Below are positions 17,254-28,142 of a stretch of DNA of 64,000 nucleotides, one piece after another. The stretch is from contig CAZTOW010000017.1 in assembly GCA_964615375.1 (NCBI GenBank), forward strand, positions 1-64,000, written 5' to 3'. A program made the position numbers and the translations under genes. The notes beneath the pieces are model-generated. The model saw nothing but the letters and a program-made list of their open reading frames with translations. It did no database searches and was not told the origin of the DNA. Every line of letters starts with the position of its first letter. Within the stretch, counting starts at the first letter, position 1. This stretch comes from CAZKWG01 sp964615375 (GTDB lineage: Bacteria > Myxococcota_A > UBA796 > CAZKWG01).

Positions 17254-18924
17254 TCAGTGCCCCGCGCTGGCGACGACCTCGTCCAGCACGTCCCAGCGCC
17301 CCTCGATCCAGGCGTAGACGTAGTCGGCCTCCGTCTCGGGGGTCGTCCAGTCCCCGGAGGCGGAGCGCGAGCTGCTCCACCCGCTGTAGGAGTGGTACTG
17401 GTCGGCCCACTTCCGCCAGGAGCGCGTGGCGGCGGGCTCGATCTCCTCGCGGATGCTCCGGGCCTGCGCCAGGATCACGTCGGGGTCCAGCGGGCCGGCG
17501 AGGGCGGTGCGGTAGCGGCTCCACAGCGCATACGAGAGCGCGTCGTCCTGGAGCGAGCGATAGAACAGGTTGTTCGCCCAGGTGAAGTCGTCGTAGGTGT
17601 CCACGCTCACCCGGCTGGTCTCCCACTGCTGGCCCCAGGAGGCGTTGAAGTCCCAGGGCAGGAAGCGCCAGGGGTCCTCGCTGTCGGGGTCGTGGTAGAG
17701 GATCTGGTTCTTGCCGCCCGAGTCCCAGCCGCCCACGAAGGTCACCAGGATGAACCAGTCGTAGATCTCGTTCTCCACGAAGTGATCGCCGAGCTCGCTG
17801 CGGAACTCGCCGTCCGAGGAGGTCGCCGCCCACTCCACGAGCTCGGACAGGTCGTCGTAGGCGCCGTCGTCGCCGTCCTCGGGCTCGCCCATGAATTTCT
17901 CGTATCCGGCGTACCAGTATGACTTCGTGCTGCCGTAGACGTCGGTGCTGTAGAAGTTGGCGTTGTGGTCGATACCCTTGAAGGCGTCCCCGTCGTGGGA
18001 GAGGTCGCGGTCCTCGTAGAACTCCTCGTCCACGCGCTCCTGGACCTGGTAGAGGCCCCAGTACTCGCCCTCCAGGTAGACCACGGCGGAGAAGGTGCGG
18101 ATCTCCAGGTTGTCCTCGTCCAGCTGCCCCCAGAGCCAGTAGGTGAGGCGGTTGCGCAGGTAGAAGTTGTCGTCGAAGGTGGTGTGCAGGACCAGCGACT
18201 CGGCCTTGCCCCAGCCGTAGTCGTCGTCGTCGAACTTGTCGTCCTCCGAGAAGTCCAGCGTGAACGACTTCTGGGGGTAGTAGTAGCTGCTGGCCCCGCG
18301 GTACTGGGCCTCGATGCTGTAGGTGTGGCCCCGGTAGACCAGGGTGGCGGGCGTGTCGTACTCGCTGTTGATGTCGTCGTCGACGTCCAGGTGGAACACG
18401 GGCAGCCCGTCCTCCAGCTCGTACTCCTCGGCCTCCACCGCCTCGTTGTCCTCGTCCCAGAAGGCGTCGGAGACCCACAGCGAGAGGTCCAGCCGCGCGC
18501 CGTTCGAGGCCTCCGGGTCCAGCCTGTACTCGCCCGCGTCGTTCAGATCGGTCACCCAGGTCAGCGTCCAGGTGCTCGCGTCGAAGACGGCGTCGCGGTT
18601 CAGGTCGTCGAGGTTCAGGGTCAGGTCCGTGCGCACCTCGCCCCCGCAGTTGAACTGGAGCGAGACCGTGTCGCCCTCGCCCACGTGGATGGCCCCGCTC
18701 ACCCCGAGCTCGCAGTCGGGGCCGGGCTCCGCGGTCTCGGCGGTGTGGGCGGTCTCGGCGGTGTGGGCGGTCTCGGCGGTGTGGGCGGTCTCGGCGGTGT
18801 GGCCGGTCTCGCCGGTCTCGTCGGGGCTGCCGGTCTCCCCGCTCTCCTGGCGCTGGGTCTCGTTCTTGTCGGTCTCGGGGGGCGTGCAGGCGGGGAGCAG
18901 GAGCAGCAGCAGAGCCGGGCGCAT
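17254..18924 (-). CDS. CotH-like lipoprotein with HTAETA repeats
   Basis: A 556-residue lipoprotein. The signal is short with lipobox LLPAC (Cys 13). A Glu/Thr/Gly-rich linker contains HTAETA four times, then a domain of about 130 residues and a CotH-type kinase domain (PF08757-like), recognisable from QYRGASSYYYPQKSF, a Trp/Asp-rich WGLYQVQERVDEEFY and LPWDFNASWG with likely metal-binding residues. Bacillus CotH phosphorylates spore coat proteins. Related surface lipoproteins are frequent in Myxococcota, where the role is unclear. The start was chosen at the signal peptide; the divergent neighbour is miaB, 46 bases away. Confidence 0.85.
   Translation of the reverse strand: MRPALLLLLLPACTPPETDKNETQRQESGETGSPDETGETGHTAETAHTAETAHTAETAHTAETAEPGPDCELGVSGAIHVGEGDTVSLQFNCGGEVRTDLTLNLDDLNRDAVFDASTWTLTWVTDLNDAGEYRLDPEASNGARLDLSLWVSDAFWDEDNEAVEAEEYELEDGLPVFHLDVDDDINSEYDTPATLVYRGHTYSIEAQYRGASSYYYPQKSFTLDFSEDDKFDDDDYGWGKAESLVLHTTFDDNFYLRNRLTYWLWGQLDEDNLEIRTFSAVVYLEGEYWGLYQVQERVDEEFYEDRDLSHDGDAFKGIDHNANFYSTDVYGSTKSYWYAGYEKFMGEPEDGDDGAYDDLSELVEWAATSSDGEFRSELGDHFVENEIYDWFILVTFVGGWDSGGKNQILYHDPDSEDPWRFLPWDFNASWGQQWETSRVSVDTYDDFTWANNLFYRSLQDDALSYALWSRYRTALAGPLDPDVILAQARSIREEIEPAATRSWRKWADQYHSYSGWSSSRSASGDWTTPETEADYVYAWIEGRWDVLDEVVASAGH
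18731..18802. repeat. Four exact 18-bp tandem repeats coding HTAETA
   Basis: The unit gcggtctcggcggtgtgg occurs four times without a mismatch inside the linker of the CotH-like lipoprotein. Each copy adds six residues in frame, so slippage would change linker length without breaking the gene. Related degenerate copies flank it. Confidence 0.9.
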
Positions 18925-18970
18925 GGCGATCCTCCGTGACAACGTTACCCTGTCGCCGCTGGAGCGCGAC

Positions 18971-20296
<1,326 letters not shown>

Positions 20297-20304
20297 GGAG
20301 AACC

Positions 20305-21618
20305 ATGAGACGACGCCTGCTCTCCCTGCTCGTGCTGCTCGCGCTCTCCGCGGGCGCCTGCGCGAAGAAGTCCGTGATGTACGCCGAGGCGGACTACGAC
20401 TACGCGCCCGCCCCGCCGCCTCCGCCACCCGAGCCCGCCCCGATGGACGACGCCGGCTACGAGATGGAGGAGGAGGCCCTCTCCAGGGTCCCCGCCGGGC
20501 GCTCCTACCAGACCGCCGTGGCCACCTCCGCGGGGGTCACCAGCGAGGGCGGCTCCAAGGGTGGTCGCGGCGCCCGCGCGGGCGCCCCGGCCCCCGCCTC
20601 CCCCGCGCCGGCCCGCACCACCACGACCGGCTCGACCACCAGCCAGGCCCCGCCCCCGGCGGAGAAGGCCCCGCCCGCCGCCGAGCAGCAGAAGCCGGCG
20701 AAGCGGATGATCCACTACACCGGCTACGCCCGGCTGCAGGCGACGAAGACCACGGAGCTGCTGGAGCAGGTCGTGACCCTCATCGAGGGCATGGGCGGCC
20801 ACGTCGAGCAGCTCGCCGGCAACCGCCTGACCGTGCGCGTCCCGGTCGAGCGCTTCGACGAGGCGATGAAGGCGGTGCTGGGGCTCGGCGAGGTGCTGGA
20901 CAAGGCGATCACGGCCCAGGACGTCACGGACGCCTTCACCGCCGTGGACCTGCGTCTGAAGACCTCCAAGGCCACGCGGGAGCGCCTGGTCGCCCTGCTG
21001 GCCCAGGCCAGGAGCGAGAGCGAGAAGCTGGCGCTGCTGGCGCAGATCCGGCGGCTCTCCGAGGAGATCGACGTCATGGAGGGTCAGCTCCGCACGCTGG
21101 CCAGCCTGGCCAGCATGTCGCGCATCACGGTGGACGTCGTCGCGCGCCCGGCCTTCGCCTCTCAGGCCCCCGGCCAGGACCCCTTCGGCTTCTCCTGGAT
21201 CCACCGGCTCTCGCCCTTCCGCCGCGACGTGGCGGCGGCGGCCGAGCTCTCCAAGATGGCCGTGCCGACCGGCTTCGTGGCCTTGGACGAGAAGAAGCAC
21301 TTCGTCGCCGAGTCGGCGGACGGCGCCTCGATCTGGACGTCGAAGCTGGAGAACGACCCCGCGGGCGACGCCGCCTTCTGGGTGCGCGCCCTCCGCGAGC
21401 GCCTCGGCCCCGAGTTCGAGAGCGCCGAGGTCACGACCGAGGGCGGCTACCAGCTCATCCGCTTCGTGAGCGAGTCGGACCCCGCCTGGCGCTACCTCGT
21501 CGGCGTGCGCGTGGACGGGGACGACCTCTACCTGGTGGAGGTCTACTACCCCTCCCCGGCGCACGAGGATCGCTACAAGGACGCCGTCCTCGCCGCGATC
21601 AAGGGAGGGCAGAGCTGA
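20305..21618 (+). CDS. DUF4349-type lipoprotein
   Basis: A 437-residue protein with signal peptide and lipobox SAGAC (Cys 19), a Pro/Ala/Thr-rich linker to about residue 130, then a DUF4349-like part: an alpha/beta segment (MIHYTGYARLQ, VRVPVERFDEAM) followed by a long coiled coil (RLVALLAQARSESEKLALLAQIRRLSEEID). The C-terminal 140 residues form an extra domain. Function is unknown; the fold is usually outer-membrane or periplasm-associated. Start follows gaggag by 5 bases. It overlaps its shorter paralogue downstream. Confidence 0.75.
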   Translation: MRRRLLSLLVLLALSAGACAKKSVMYAEADYDYAPAPPPPPPEPAPMDDAGYEMEEEALSRVPAGRSYQTAVATSAGVTSEGGSKGGRGARAGAPAPASPAPARTTTTGSTTSQAPPPAEKAPPAAEQQKPAKRMIHYTGYARLQATKTTELLEQVVTLIEGMGGHVEQLAGNRLTVRVPVERFDEAMKAVLGLGEVLDKAITAQDVTDAFTAVDLRLKTSKATRERLVALLAQARSESEKLALLAQIRRLSEEIDVMEGQLRTLASLASMSRITVDVVARPAFASQAPGQDPFGFSWIHRLSPFRRDVAAAAELSKMAVPTGFVALDEKKHFVAESADGASIWTSKLENDPAGDAAFWVRALRERLGPEFESAEVTTEGGYQLIRFVSESDPAWRYLVGVRVDGDDLYLVEVYYPSPAHEDRYKDAVLAAIKGGQS

Positions 21619-22649
21619 TGATCGCCCTCCTCCTCACCCTCCTGCTCTCGCCCGTGTCCCTGGCCGCCCCCGAGGCCGCGCCGCCCTCGGAGAAGGTCGC
21701 GCCTCCGGGGGACTCCCAGGTCCAGGCCAGCCTCGTGCTCAAGGTGGCGCAGCGCGACGCCGCCGCTGACGCGATCATCGCGAAGAACGCCGAGCTCGGC
21801 GGCTACTTCTCCACCCTGGCCAGCCAGCAGGTGGTCCTGCGCGTCCCCGTCGCCGCCACCGACACCCTGCTGGGCTACGCCGGCACGCTGGGCGTCGTGG
21901 TGCAGAAGGGCTTCTCCCGCTCCGATCGCACGTCCACGCTCAGCGACCTGCGCGCCCGGCTCGCCGCGCGGGAGGACGTGCTCGAGCGCTACTACGAGGT
22001 GCTGGGCGGAGCCCACGCCGACGCCGTCGTCACCGTCGAGCGCCAGATCACCAGCCTGATCGACGAGATCGAGCGCTTGGAGGGGCAGATCCGCCTGCTC
22101 CAGAACCAGGTGGAGTACGCCACCGTCACCGTCTCCTTCCAGTTCCGCGAGCGCACCGCGCCGCGCCGGGACGGTCAGAGCTCCTTCCCCTGGCTGAACA
22201 CGCTGAACCTCTCCGACCTGATCGAGGGCTTCCGCGGCGCCATCCCGGCGAAGAAGCTGAAGGGCGTCACCGTCAGCGCCCCCGAGGGCTTCGCCGCCTA
22301 CGAGAAGCGCCGCCCCTTCCGCGCCGTGAGCCCGGACGGCGTGCTATTCCAGGTGCGCACCGCCGAGCACGAGCCCGAGGCCACCCTCGCCTTCTGGAAG
22401 GAGGCCACAAAGAAGCGCATGCTGGACGCCGGCTACACCTTCCAGGCCGAGAGCGACCTCAGCGCTGGCGGCGTCCCCGGCTTCCTGCTGGAGCTCGCCG
22501 CCCCCATGGGCGCGGAGGACGACACCTACTGGATCGCGGTCTTCCCGGACGGAGACAGGCTGGTCATCGTCGAGGCGGCCGGGGAGATCACGCGCTTCGC
22601 GCCCCGGGCCGAGGCGGTGCGGGCGGCGATCTTGGGGATGGGGATGTGA
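21618..22649 (+). CDS. Secreted DUF4349-like paralogue of the upstream lipoprotein
   Basis: A 343-residue protein with a cleavable-looking signal (ALLLTLLLSPVSLAA) and no lipobox Cys. The same order is seen as in the upstream gene: VVLRVPVAATDTLL, a coiled coil (TSLIDEIERLEGQIRLLQNQ) and a final domain beginning APEGFAAYEKRRPF. It starts at the TGATG overlap with the previous gene, so the two products are probably made together and may form a complex at the cell envelope. No catalytic motif is visible. Confidence 0.7.
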   Translation: MIALLLTLLLSPVSLAAPEAAPPSEKVAPPGDSQVQASLVLKVAQRDAAADAIIAKNAELGGYFSTLASQQVVLRVPVAATDTLLGYAGTLGVVVQKGFSRSDRTSTLSDLRARLAAREDVLERYYEVLGGAHADAVVTVERQITSLIDEIERLEGQIRLLQNQVEYATVTVSFQFRERTAPRRDGQSSFPWLNTLNLSDLIEGFRGAIPAKKLKGVTVSAPEGFAAYEKRRPFRAVSPDGVLFQVRTAEHEPEATLAFWKEATKKRMLDAGYTFQAESDLSAGGVPGFLLELAAPMGAEDDTYWIAVFPDGDRLVIVEAAGEITRFAPRAEAVRAAILGMGM

Positions 22650-22788
22650 TCTCCGCTGCCGGGCCTCATCGCCTCGGGGCGGGGGCTCGGCGCGCGTGGG
22701 GGGGGCGCCAGGGGGGGAGCCGCGATGTGGCGTCGTGAGCGCAGGCGCCATAGAGTGTTCTCTCCCATGTCAGCGAGGATGTTCTCCC

Positions 22789-23892
22789 GTGAGATCCGAC
22801 CTGCCGCGTGAGTGGTCCCCTGACGCATTCGACTTCGAGGCGAAGCTCTCCAGGTTCCCTGAACGCGCCGCGGCCGCGATCGCTGGAGACAGGTCGAGAT
22901 CGCTCTCGACAGTGTATCTGGATGTGAACACAGACCGGTGTAATCACGCTTGCACGTTCTGCGATGGGTACTATCGAGAGCTCTCGGCGTCGTCTCTGCC
23001 CTGGGAGCGCCTGGAGCGTCTCGTGGACGAGATGATCGAGGTCGGCGTGCTGGCCGTCGTGATCGCCGGTGATCGGGGGGAGCCGATGCTCCACCCTCGG
23101 ATCGCGGATCTGCTGGAGCGCCTGACGGGTGGTGGGATCGCCGTGGGGCTGTACACGAACGGCTCGGTGCTCACGGCGCGGGCGCTCAGGGCGCTCCGTG
23201 ACGTCGCCTGGATCCGGGTGTCTTTGGACGCGGGGACGCCGGAGACACACCAGCGAATACACAACTACCCGTCACATCGGCGGGACTTCGCCAGACTGTT
23301 GGACAACGTAGCCGCGCTCTGCGCGGTACACGCCGACGTCGGGCTGTCGTTCGTGCTCGATCCTTTGAACGTCAACGAGATGGAGCTGGCGGCCGAGAGG
23401 CTCCTGCCCCTCGGTCCGAGGTTCATCGAGTACAAGCCGAAGTATCTGCCTCAGTACGAGGTGGATGCCGCGTTCGTGATGGAGCACCGGGAGCAGATCC
23501 TCTCCGCGCTGACGCGCGCGAGGGCGCGCTGGGGCGAGCGCGTCGTCGTCAACAACCAGGTCCAGGGGCTCCTGGCCGAAGGGCGCGCACCCTCTCTGAG
23601 GACCACGCCGCGGCTCTGTCGGACCTCCCGTCTGCGGCTGGTCATCTCCACACACGGTTGTTACACCTGCACGCCGTTTCGAGGCGAGTTGGTACGTCGT
23701 CTCGGATCCATTCTCGATCAGACGCTTCAGGAGCTGCTGAGGGCGGCCAGCCCGAGCGGGATCGATGAGCTCCCTTGCGATCGGCTCTGCGCGTACCACC
23801 AGCAGAACCAGCGACTTCTTGACCTTGAAGCAGGCGGTGTGTTATCTGCTTGCGCCTCATCGCCACCATCTCGTCAAGACCTCTTCCTCTGA
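22789..23892 (+). CDS. Radical SAM enzyme with SPASM/twitch-like cysteines, first gene of the RiPP-type locus
   Basis: A 367-residue radical SAM protein. The cluster-binding motif is CNHACTFC (C51, C55, C58), followed by IAGDRGEPMLHP in place of the GGEP strand and SLDAGTPE. C-terminal cysteines (GCYTC, and PCDRLC) are placed like a SPASM/twitch auxiliary Fe-S site. GTG at 22789 follows gcgagga by about nine bases; a longer upstream reading adds 31 unlikely residues. The gene is clearly less GC-rich than those to the left. It ends eight bases before the IleRS-like gene, and probably acts on the peptide or a small precursor of this locus. Confidence 0.8.
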   Translation: MRSDLPREWSPDAFDFEAKLSRFPERAAAAIAGDRSRSLSTVYLDVNTDRCNHACTFCDGYYRELSASSLPWERLERLVDEMIEVGVLAVVIAGDRGEPMLHPRIADLLERLTGGGIAVGLYTNGSVLTARALRALRDVAWIRVSLDAGTPETHQRIHNYPSHRRDFARLLDNVAALCAVHADVGLSFVLDPLNVNEMELAAERLLPLGPRFIEYKPKYLPQYEVDAAFVMEHREQILSALTRARARWGERVVVNNQVQGLLAEGRAPSLRTTPRLCRTSRLRLVISTHGCYTCTPFRGELVRRLGSILDQTLQELLRAASPSGIDELPCDRLCAYHQQNQRLLDLEAGGVLSACASSPPSRQDLFL

Positions 23893-23899
23893 GATCCTC

Positions 23900-26800
23900 G
23901 TGAACCCCGTCGACACCCAGCCTGACTTCCTGGCCCTCGAGCGCGAGGTCCTCGCGCACTGGGACGCAAATCACACGTTCGAGAAGCTCCGCGAGCTGCG
24001 GAGAGACGGTCCGCTCTTCAGGTTCGTGGACGGGCCCATCACAGCGAACAACCCGATGGGCGTTCACCACGCCTGGGGGCGCACCCTCAAGGACGTGTTC
24101 CTTCGCTACCGGGCCATGCAGGGGTTTCGCGCACGATATCAGAACGGCTTCGACTGTCAGGGTCTGTGGGTCGAGGTCGAGGTGGAGAAGGCGCTCGGCT
24201 TCAAGGGCAAGTCGGACATCGAGGCCTTCGGGCTGGCGGAGTTCTCGAAGGCGTGCAGGGACCGGGTGAACACCTTCGCGGGGGTCATCACCGAGCAGTC
24301 CCGTCGTCTCGGCCAGTGGATGGACTGGGACGACTCCTACTACACGCACACAGACGCGAACATCGCAGGGATCTGGCACTTCCTGAGGCTCTGTCACGAG
24401 CGGGGCTGGCTCTACCAGGGCTCGCTCCCGATGCCATGGTGTACCCGTTGCGGCACGAGCCTCTCCGAGCACGAGATGGCCGCCTCCTACAAAGAGGTGG
24501 ACCACCTCGCGGTCTGGGCGAGCGTGCCCCTCCTGGATGACCCGAATCGGCGCCTGCTGATCTGGACGACGACGCCCTGGACCCTCGCCGCGAACGTGGC
24601 GGCGGCGGTACATCCCGCGCTGGACTATGTCGAGGTCCGGCGTCCGGGAGACTCCTACACGCTCATCCTCGGCGAGGTCGCGGCGAAGCGGCTCGGAAAG
24701 GTCGAGCGTGTCGCGAGCTTCAAGGGCCAGGATCTGGTTGGGTTGCGCTATCAGACCTTCTTCGCGGACCTCGAGGCGCAGCGCGCTGGCGGGCACCGGG
24801 TCGTCCCGTGGGAGGACGTGACGGCGACCGACGGGACGGGGATCGTACACATCGCCCCTGGATGTGGTCGCGAGGACTACGAGCTCGGTCTGCGTCTGGG
24901 GCTGACCCCTATCCGGCCCGTGAACGGCGAGGGGGTGTACGGACCGGAGTTCGGGTTCCTCGCAGGGCGGACCGCGATGACGGTCGCGGAGGACGTGGTC
25001 GCCGAGCTCCGGCAGCGGGATCGCCTGCTGGAGGCTGGCCCCCATCGGCACTCGTTCCCGTTCTGCTGGCGGTGCAAGGGTGAGCTCATCTTCCGGCTCG
25101 TGGATGAGTGGTTCATCTCCTGCAAGGAGGTGCGTCCGAGCATGATGGCCGCCGCGGAGCAGGTCGCGTGGAAGCCCGACTACATGGGGCGAAGGATGCA
25201 GGACTGGTTGTCCAACATGGGCGACTGGTGCATCTCGCGCAAGCGGTACTGGGGCCTGCCCCTGCCCTTCTATCCCTGCCGCAGCTGCGGACACCTCACG
25301 GTCATCGGCTCGCGCGAGGAGCTCCGGCGTCGCGCGGTCGATCCGGCCAGGGTCGATGGGTTGACGGAGCTTCATCGACCCTGGGTCGATGAGGTCGCGA
25401 TCCGCTGTGAGCGGTGCGACGCTCCCGTCTCCAGGGTGACCGAGGTCGGGGACTGCTGGCTCGACGCCGGCATCGTTCCGTACTCGACGCAGGGGTACTT
25501 CGAAGGCTCCGACGCCTGGCCCGAGCGGTACCCGGTCGAGTGGGTCTGCGAGATGCGCGAGCAGGTCCGCCTCTGGTATTACTCGATGCTGTTCATGGGC
25601 GTCACCATCAGCGGTCGCGCCCCCTACGAGAAGGTGCTCTCGTATGAGCGGGTCGTGAGCGAGGACGGCACGACCTTCTCCAAGACCGGCTTCATGATCC
25701 GTTTCGACGAGGCCGTGGATCGTATCGGTGCGGACAGCATGCGATACCTGTTCTGCCAGCAGCCGGTCTCGGCGGAGTGCAGGTTCGGTTACGGCCCTGG
25801 GCACATCGCCCAGCGTCGTCTGCTCGGTCTGTGGAACGTGTACGCTTTCTATGTCACCTATGCGCTCATCGATCGTCCGAGGGTCGATCTGCCGCTGGAG
25901 TCGCTGCCCCTGGACACCACGGATCGCTGGTTGCTCGCGCGCGTCGAGCGCCTCGTCTCGACGTGCACGAGATCCTTCGACGCCTGGGACACGCCCGCGG
26001 TGCTCCGAGAGGTCGAGAGCTTCGTCGATGAGCTCTCCAACTGGTACGTGCGGGTGAATCGACGCCGGTTCTGGCGCAACGAAGATCAGGCGGATCAGCT
26101 CGCCGCCTATGGGACGCTCTACTGCGCGCTGAAGTCGGTGATCCTCGTGCTGGCCCCGATCGTCCCGTTCTTCTCGGAGGCCATCTGGCAGAACCTCGTG
26201 CGGGGACAGGAGGCTGACGCGCCCGAGTCCGTTCACCACGCACGCTGGCCGTCCGGGCTCGATCGGTGGCGGGATGAGGGGCTGCTCGTGAGGACGGAGG
26301 CGGCGCGGGACGTGATCCGGCAGGGGCTCGCGCTCCGAGAGCTCGTCCGGATCCGGACGAGGCAGCCGCTCCCGGCGCTTCATGTGAAGGGCTCGGAGGA
26401 GCTGGTCTCGCTGGTGCGTGAGCAGGAGCTCGTCATCAAGACGCAGCTCAACGTCAAGGAGATCGTGTACACGGGGGACTCCGCCGAGTTCGAGGTCGGC
26501 ACGCTCGTGCTCGACTGGGGGCGCGCCGGTCCCGTGCTGCGCAAGGACGCGGCGAAGGCGAAGGCGCTGCTCGCGGCGCTCGGGCCTGAGGAGATGGCGG
26601 AAGCGGTGGCGGCGCACGCGGCGGGAGCGCCCGTGGTCCTCGAAGGGCTGGATGTCGCGCTCGCCCCCGAGCTGCTGGTGCGTCAGAGCGTGCCCGATCC
26701 GCGATTCTGCGTGAGCACGGACCAGGGGCGCACGCTCGCGCTGGATCTCACGCTGGACGACGCGCTCGTCGCGGAGGGGTTGGCGCGCGATCTCATCCGC

Positions 26801-27028
26801 CGCCTTCAGACCTTGCGTAAGGAGTCCGGGCGCGACGTCGCGGATCGGATCCGGGTCTGGCTGCAGCCGGGGAGCGAGCCGCTGGAGCGCGCCCTTCGCG
26901 AGCGCGTGGCGGACATCGCCGAAGAGGTGCTGGCCGTGTCGGTGTCCTTCGAGCCCAGGCCGGACGGCGGGGAGGGGGAGGACGTCACGGTCCAGGAGCA
27001 CCCGTGTCGAGCGTGGATCGGCGATTGA
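23900..27028 (+). CDS. ileS: Isoleucyl-tRNA synthetase-like protein inside the RiPP-type locus
   Basis: A full-length 1042-residue class Ia synthetase. The HIGH motif is NNPMGVHH (residues 51-57). The CP1 editing domain keeps WTTTPWTL and GTGIVHIAPG. The KMSKS position reads TFSKTG, with the Lys at 595. The end has the anticodon-binding and C-terminal part (AEGLARDLIRRLQTLRKESG). I chose GTG at 23900, eight bases after the previous stop, because the usual N-terminus follows (DFLALEREVL). Extra IleRS copies are known to give resistance in mupirocin and other IleRS-inhibitor systems. This copy could instead be the only ileS of the genome, which the window cannot tell. Confidence 0.88.
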   Translation: MNPVDTQPDFLALEREVLAHWDANHTFEKLRELRRDGPLFRFVDGPITANNPMGVHHAWGRTLKDVFLRYRAMQGFRARYQNGFDCQGLWVEVEVEKALGFKGKSDIEAFGLAEFSKACRDRVNTFAGVITEQSRRLGQWMDWDDSYYTHTDANIAGIWHFLRLCHERGWLYQGSLPMPWCTRCGTSLSEHEMAASYKEVDHLAVWASVPLLDDPNRRLLIWTTTPWTLAANVAAAVHPALDYVEVRRPGDSYTLILGEVAAKRLGKVERVASFKGQDLVGLRYQTFFADLEAQRAGGHRVVPWEDVTATDGTGIVHIAPGCGREDYELGLRLGLTPIRPVNGEGVYGPEFGFLAGRTAMTVAEDVVAELRQRDRLLEAGPHRHSFPFCWRCKGELIFRLVDEWFISCKEVRPSMMAAAEQVAWKPDYMGRRMQDWLSNMGDWCISRKRYWGLPLPFYPCRSCGHLTVIGSREELRRRAVDPARVDGLTELHRPWVDEVAIRCERCDAPVSRVTEVGDCWLDAGIVPYSTQGYFEGSDAWPERYPVEWVCEMREQVRLWYYSMLFMGVTISGRAPYEKVLSYERVVSEDGTTFSKTGFMIRFDEAVDRIGADSMRYLFCQQPVSAECRFGYGPGHIAQRRLLGLWNVYAFYVTYALIDRPRVDLPLESLPLDTTDRWLLARVERLVSTCTRSFDAWDTPAVLREVESFVDELSNWYVRVNRRRFWRNEDQADQLAAYGTLYCALKSVILVLAPIVPFFSEAIWQNLVRGQEADAPESVHHARWPSGLDRWRDEGLLVRTEAARDVIRQGLALRELVRIRTRQPLPALHVKGSEELVSLVREQELVIKTQLNVKEIVYTGDSAEFEVGTLVLDWGRAGPVLRKDAAKAKALLAALGPEEMAEAVAAHAAGAPVVLEGLDVALAPELLVRQSVPDPRFCVSTDQGRTLALDLTLDDALVAEGLARDLIRRLQTLRKESGRDVADRIRVWLQPGSEPLERALRERVADIAEEVLAVSVSFEPRPDGGEGEDVTVQEHPCRAWIGD

Positions 27029-27041
27029 GAGAGCGGACCGC

Positions 27042-28142
27042 GTGATCCGCGTCCCCTTTCTGCGCCTCGATCGGGAAGCCCGCGCGCAGGAGCCTGAGCT
27101 CGTCGAGGCCTTCCGACAGGTCCTCGCGTCCGGGATCTTCCTGCACGGACCGAAGGTTCGCGAGCTCGAGGAGGCGCTCGCGGCGCGCGCGGGCGTGGAG
27201 CACGCCATCGGCGTCGGCAGCGGCACACAGGCGCTACAGACGCTGCTCCTGGGGTGCGGGGTCGGGCCGGGCGACGAGGTGATCACCACCCCCGCGACCT
27301 ACTGGGCGACGAGCTTCGCGATCCAGGCTGTGGGGGCGATCCCGGTCTTCGTGGACGTGGATCCGCACCACTACCTGCTGGACCCGGCGCTCGTCGAGGC
27401 GGCGATCACCCCGGCCACGCGCGCGATCCTCGCCGTCCACCTCTATGGGCGCCCGGCGCCGGTCCGTGAGCTCTCGGCCCTGGCGCGACGCCACGGGCTG
27501 CACCTCCTGGAGGACGCCGCGCAGGCGATCGGCGCCGAGGTCGATGGGCGGCCGGTGGGCGCCTGGGGAGATGGCGCGATCTACTCTTTCTATCCGACGA
27601 AGAACCTCGGCGCCCTGGGAGAGGCGGGCGCCGTGCTGGTGCGGGACGCGACGATCGCCGCGCGCGTCCGGAGCGCTCGCTCGCTGGGCTGGAGCGGTGT
27701 CCGGGACTGGTTCGACGGTCCAGGGATCAGCGGGCGGATGGACGAGCTCCAGGCGGCGCTCCTGCTCGTGCGGCTGCGCGCGCTCGATGAGCAGACGGCG
27801 CGGCGGAGGGCGCTGGCGGAGCGTTATCGGGCGCGGCTGCCCGCCTCCGTGCTCCTCCCGCCGACTCCCGCGGGGCGGCGGGAGGTCCATCACCTCTTCG
27901 TCATCCGGCATCCACGGCGGGACCGGCTGGCAGAGCTCCTCGAGGAGCAGGGGATCGGCACGCTGGTCCACTATCGCACCCCGGCCCACCTTCAGCCCGC
28001 GCTCCGCGCGCCCGCCCCGTCGCTCCCGGTCGCCGAGCGCTGGGCCTCGGAGGTGCTGTCCTTGCCTTTGTACCCCGGGCTGGGCGACGATGAGCAGGAG
28101 CGGGTCATCGTGGCGCTGGCGCGAAGTCTGGAGGCTCTGTGA
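27042..28142 (+). CDS. DegT/DnrJ/EryC1/StrS-family PLP aminotransferase
   Basis: A 366-residue aminotransferase. The PLP lysine is K187 in YPTKNLG; the earlier ASGIFLHGPKVRELE, GSGTQALQ, and HLYGRPAP are typical of sugar aminotransferases that make amino sugars from keto-sugars. Length matches. GTG start lies 13 bases after the IleRS stop, and its own stop overlaps the next GTG. It could aminate a nucleotide sugar or, given the next two dehydrogenases, a 2-keto acid. Confidence 0.88.
   Translation: MIRVPFLRLDREARAQEPELVEAFRQVLASGIFLHGPKVRELEEALAARAGVEHAIGVGSGTQALQTLLLGCGVGPGDEVITTPATYWATSFAIQAVGAIPVFVDVDPHHYLLDPALVEAAITPATRAILAVHLYGRPAPVRELSALARRHGLHLLEDAAQAIGAEVDGRPVGAWGDGAIYSFYPTKNLGALGEAGAVLVRDATIAARVRSARSLGWSGVRDWFDGPGISGRMDELQAALLLVRLRALDEQTARRRALAERYRARLPASVLLPPTPAGRREVHHLFVIRHPRRDRLAELLEEQGIGTLVHYRTPAHLQPALRAPAPSLPVAERWASEVLSLPLYPGLGDDEQERVIVALARSLEAL

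Noticed and set aside
22650..22788. Mobile element edge at the left border of the peptide locus
   Set aside because: GC falls, but no terminal repeat, integrase, transposase or tRNA is seen.
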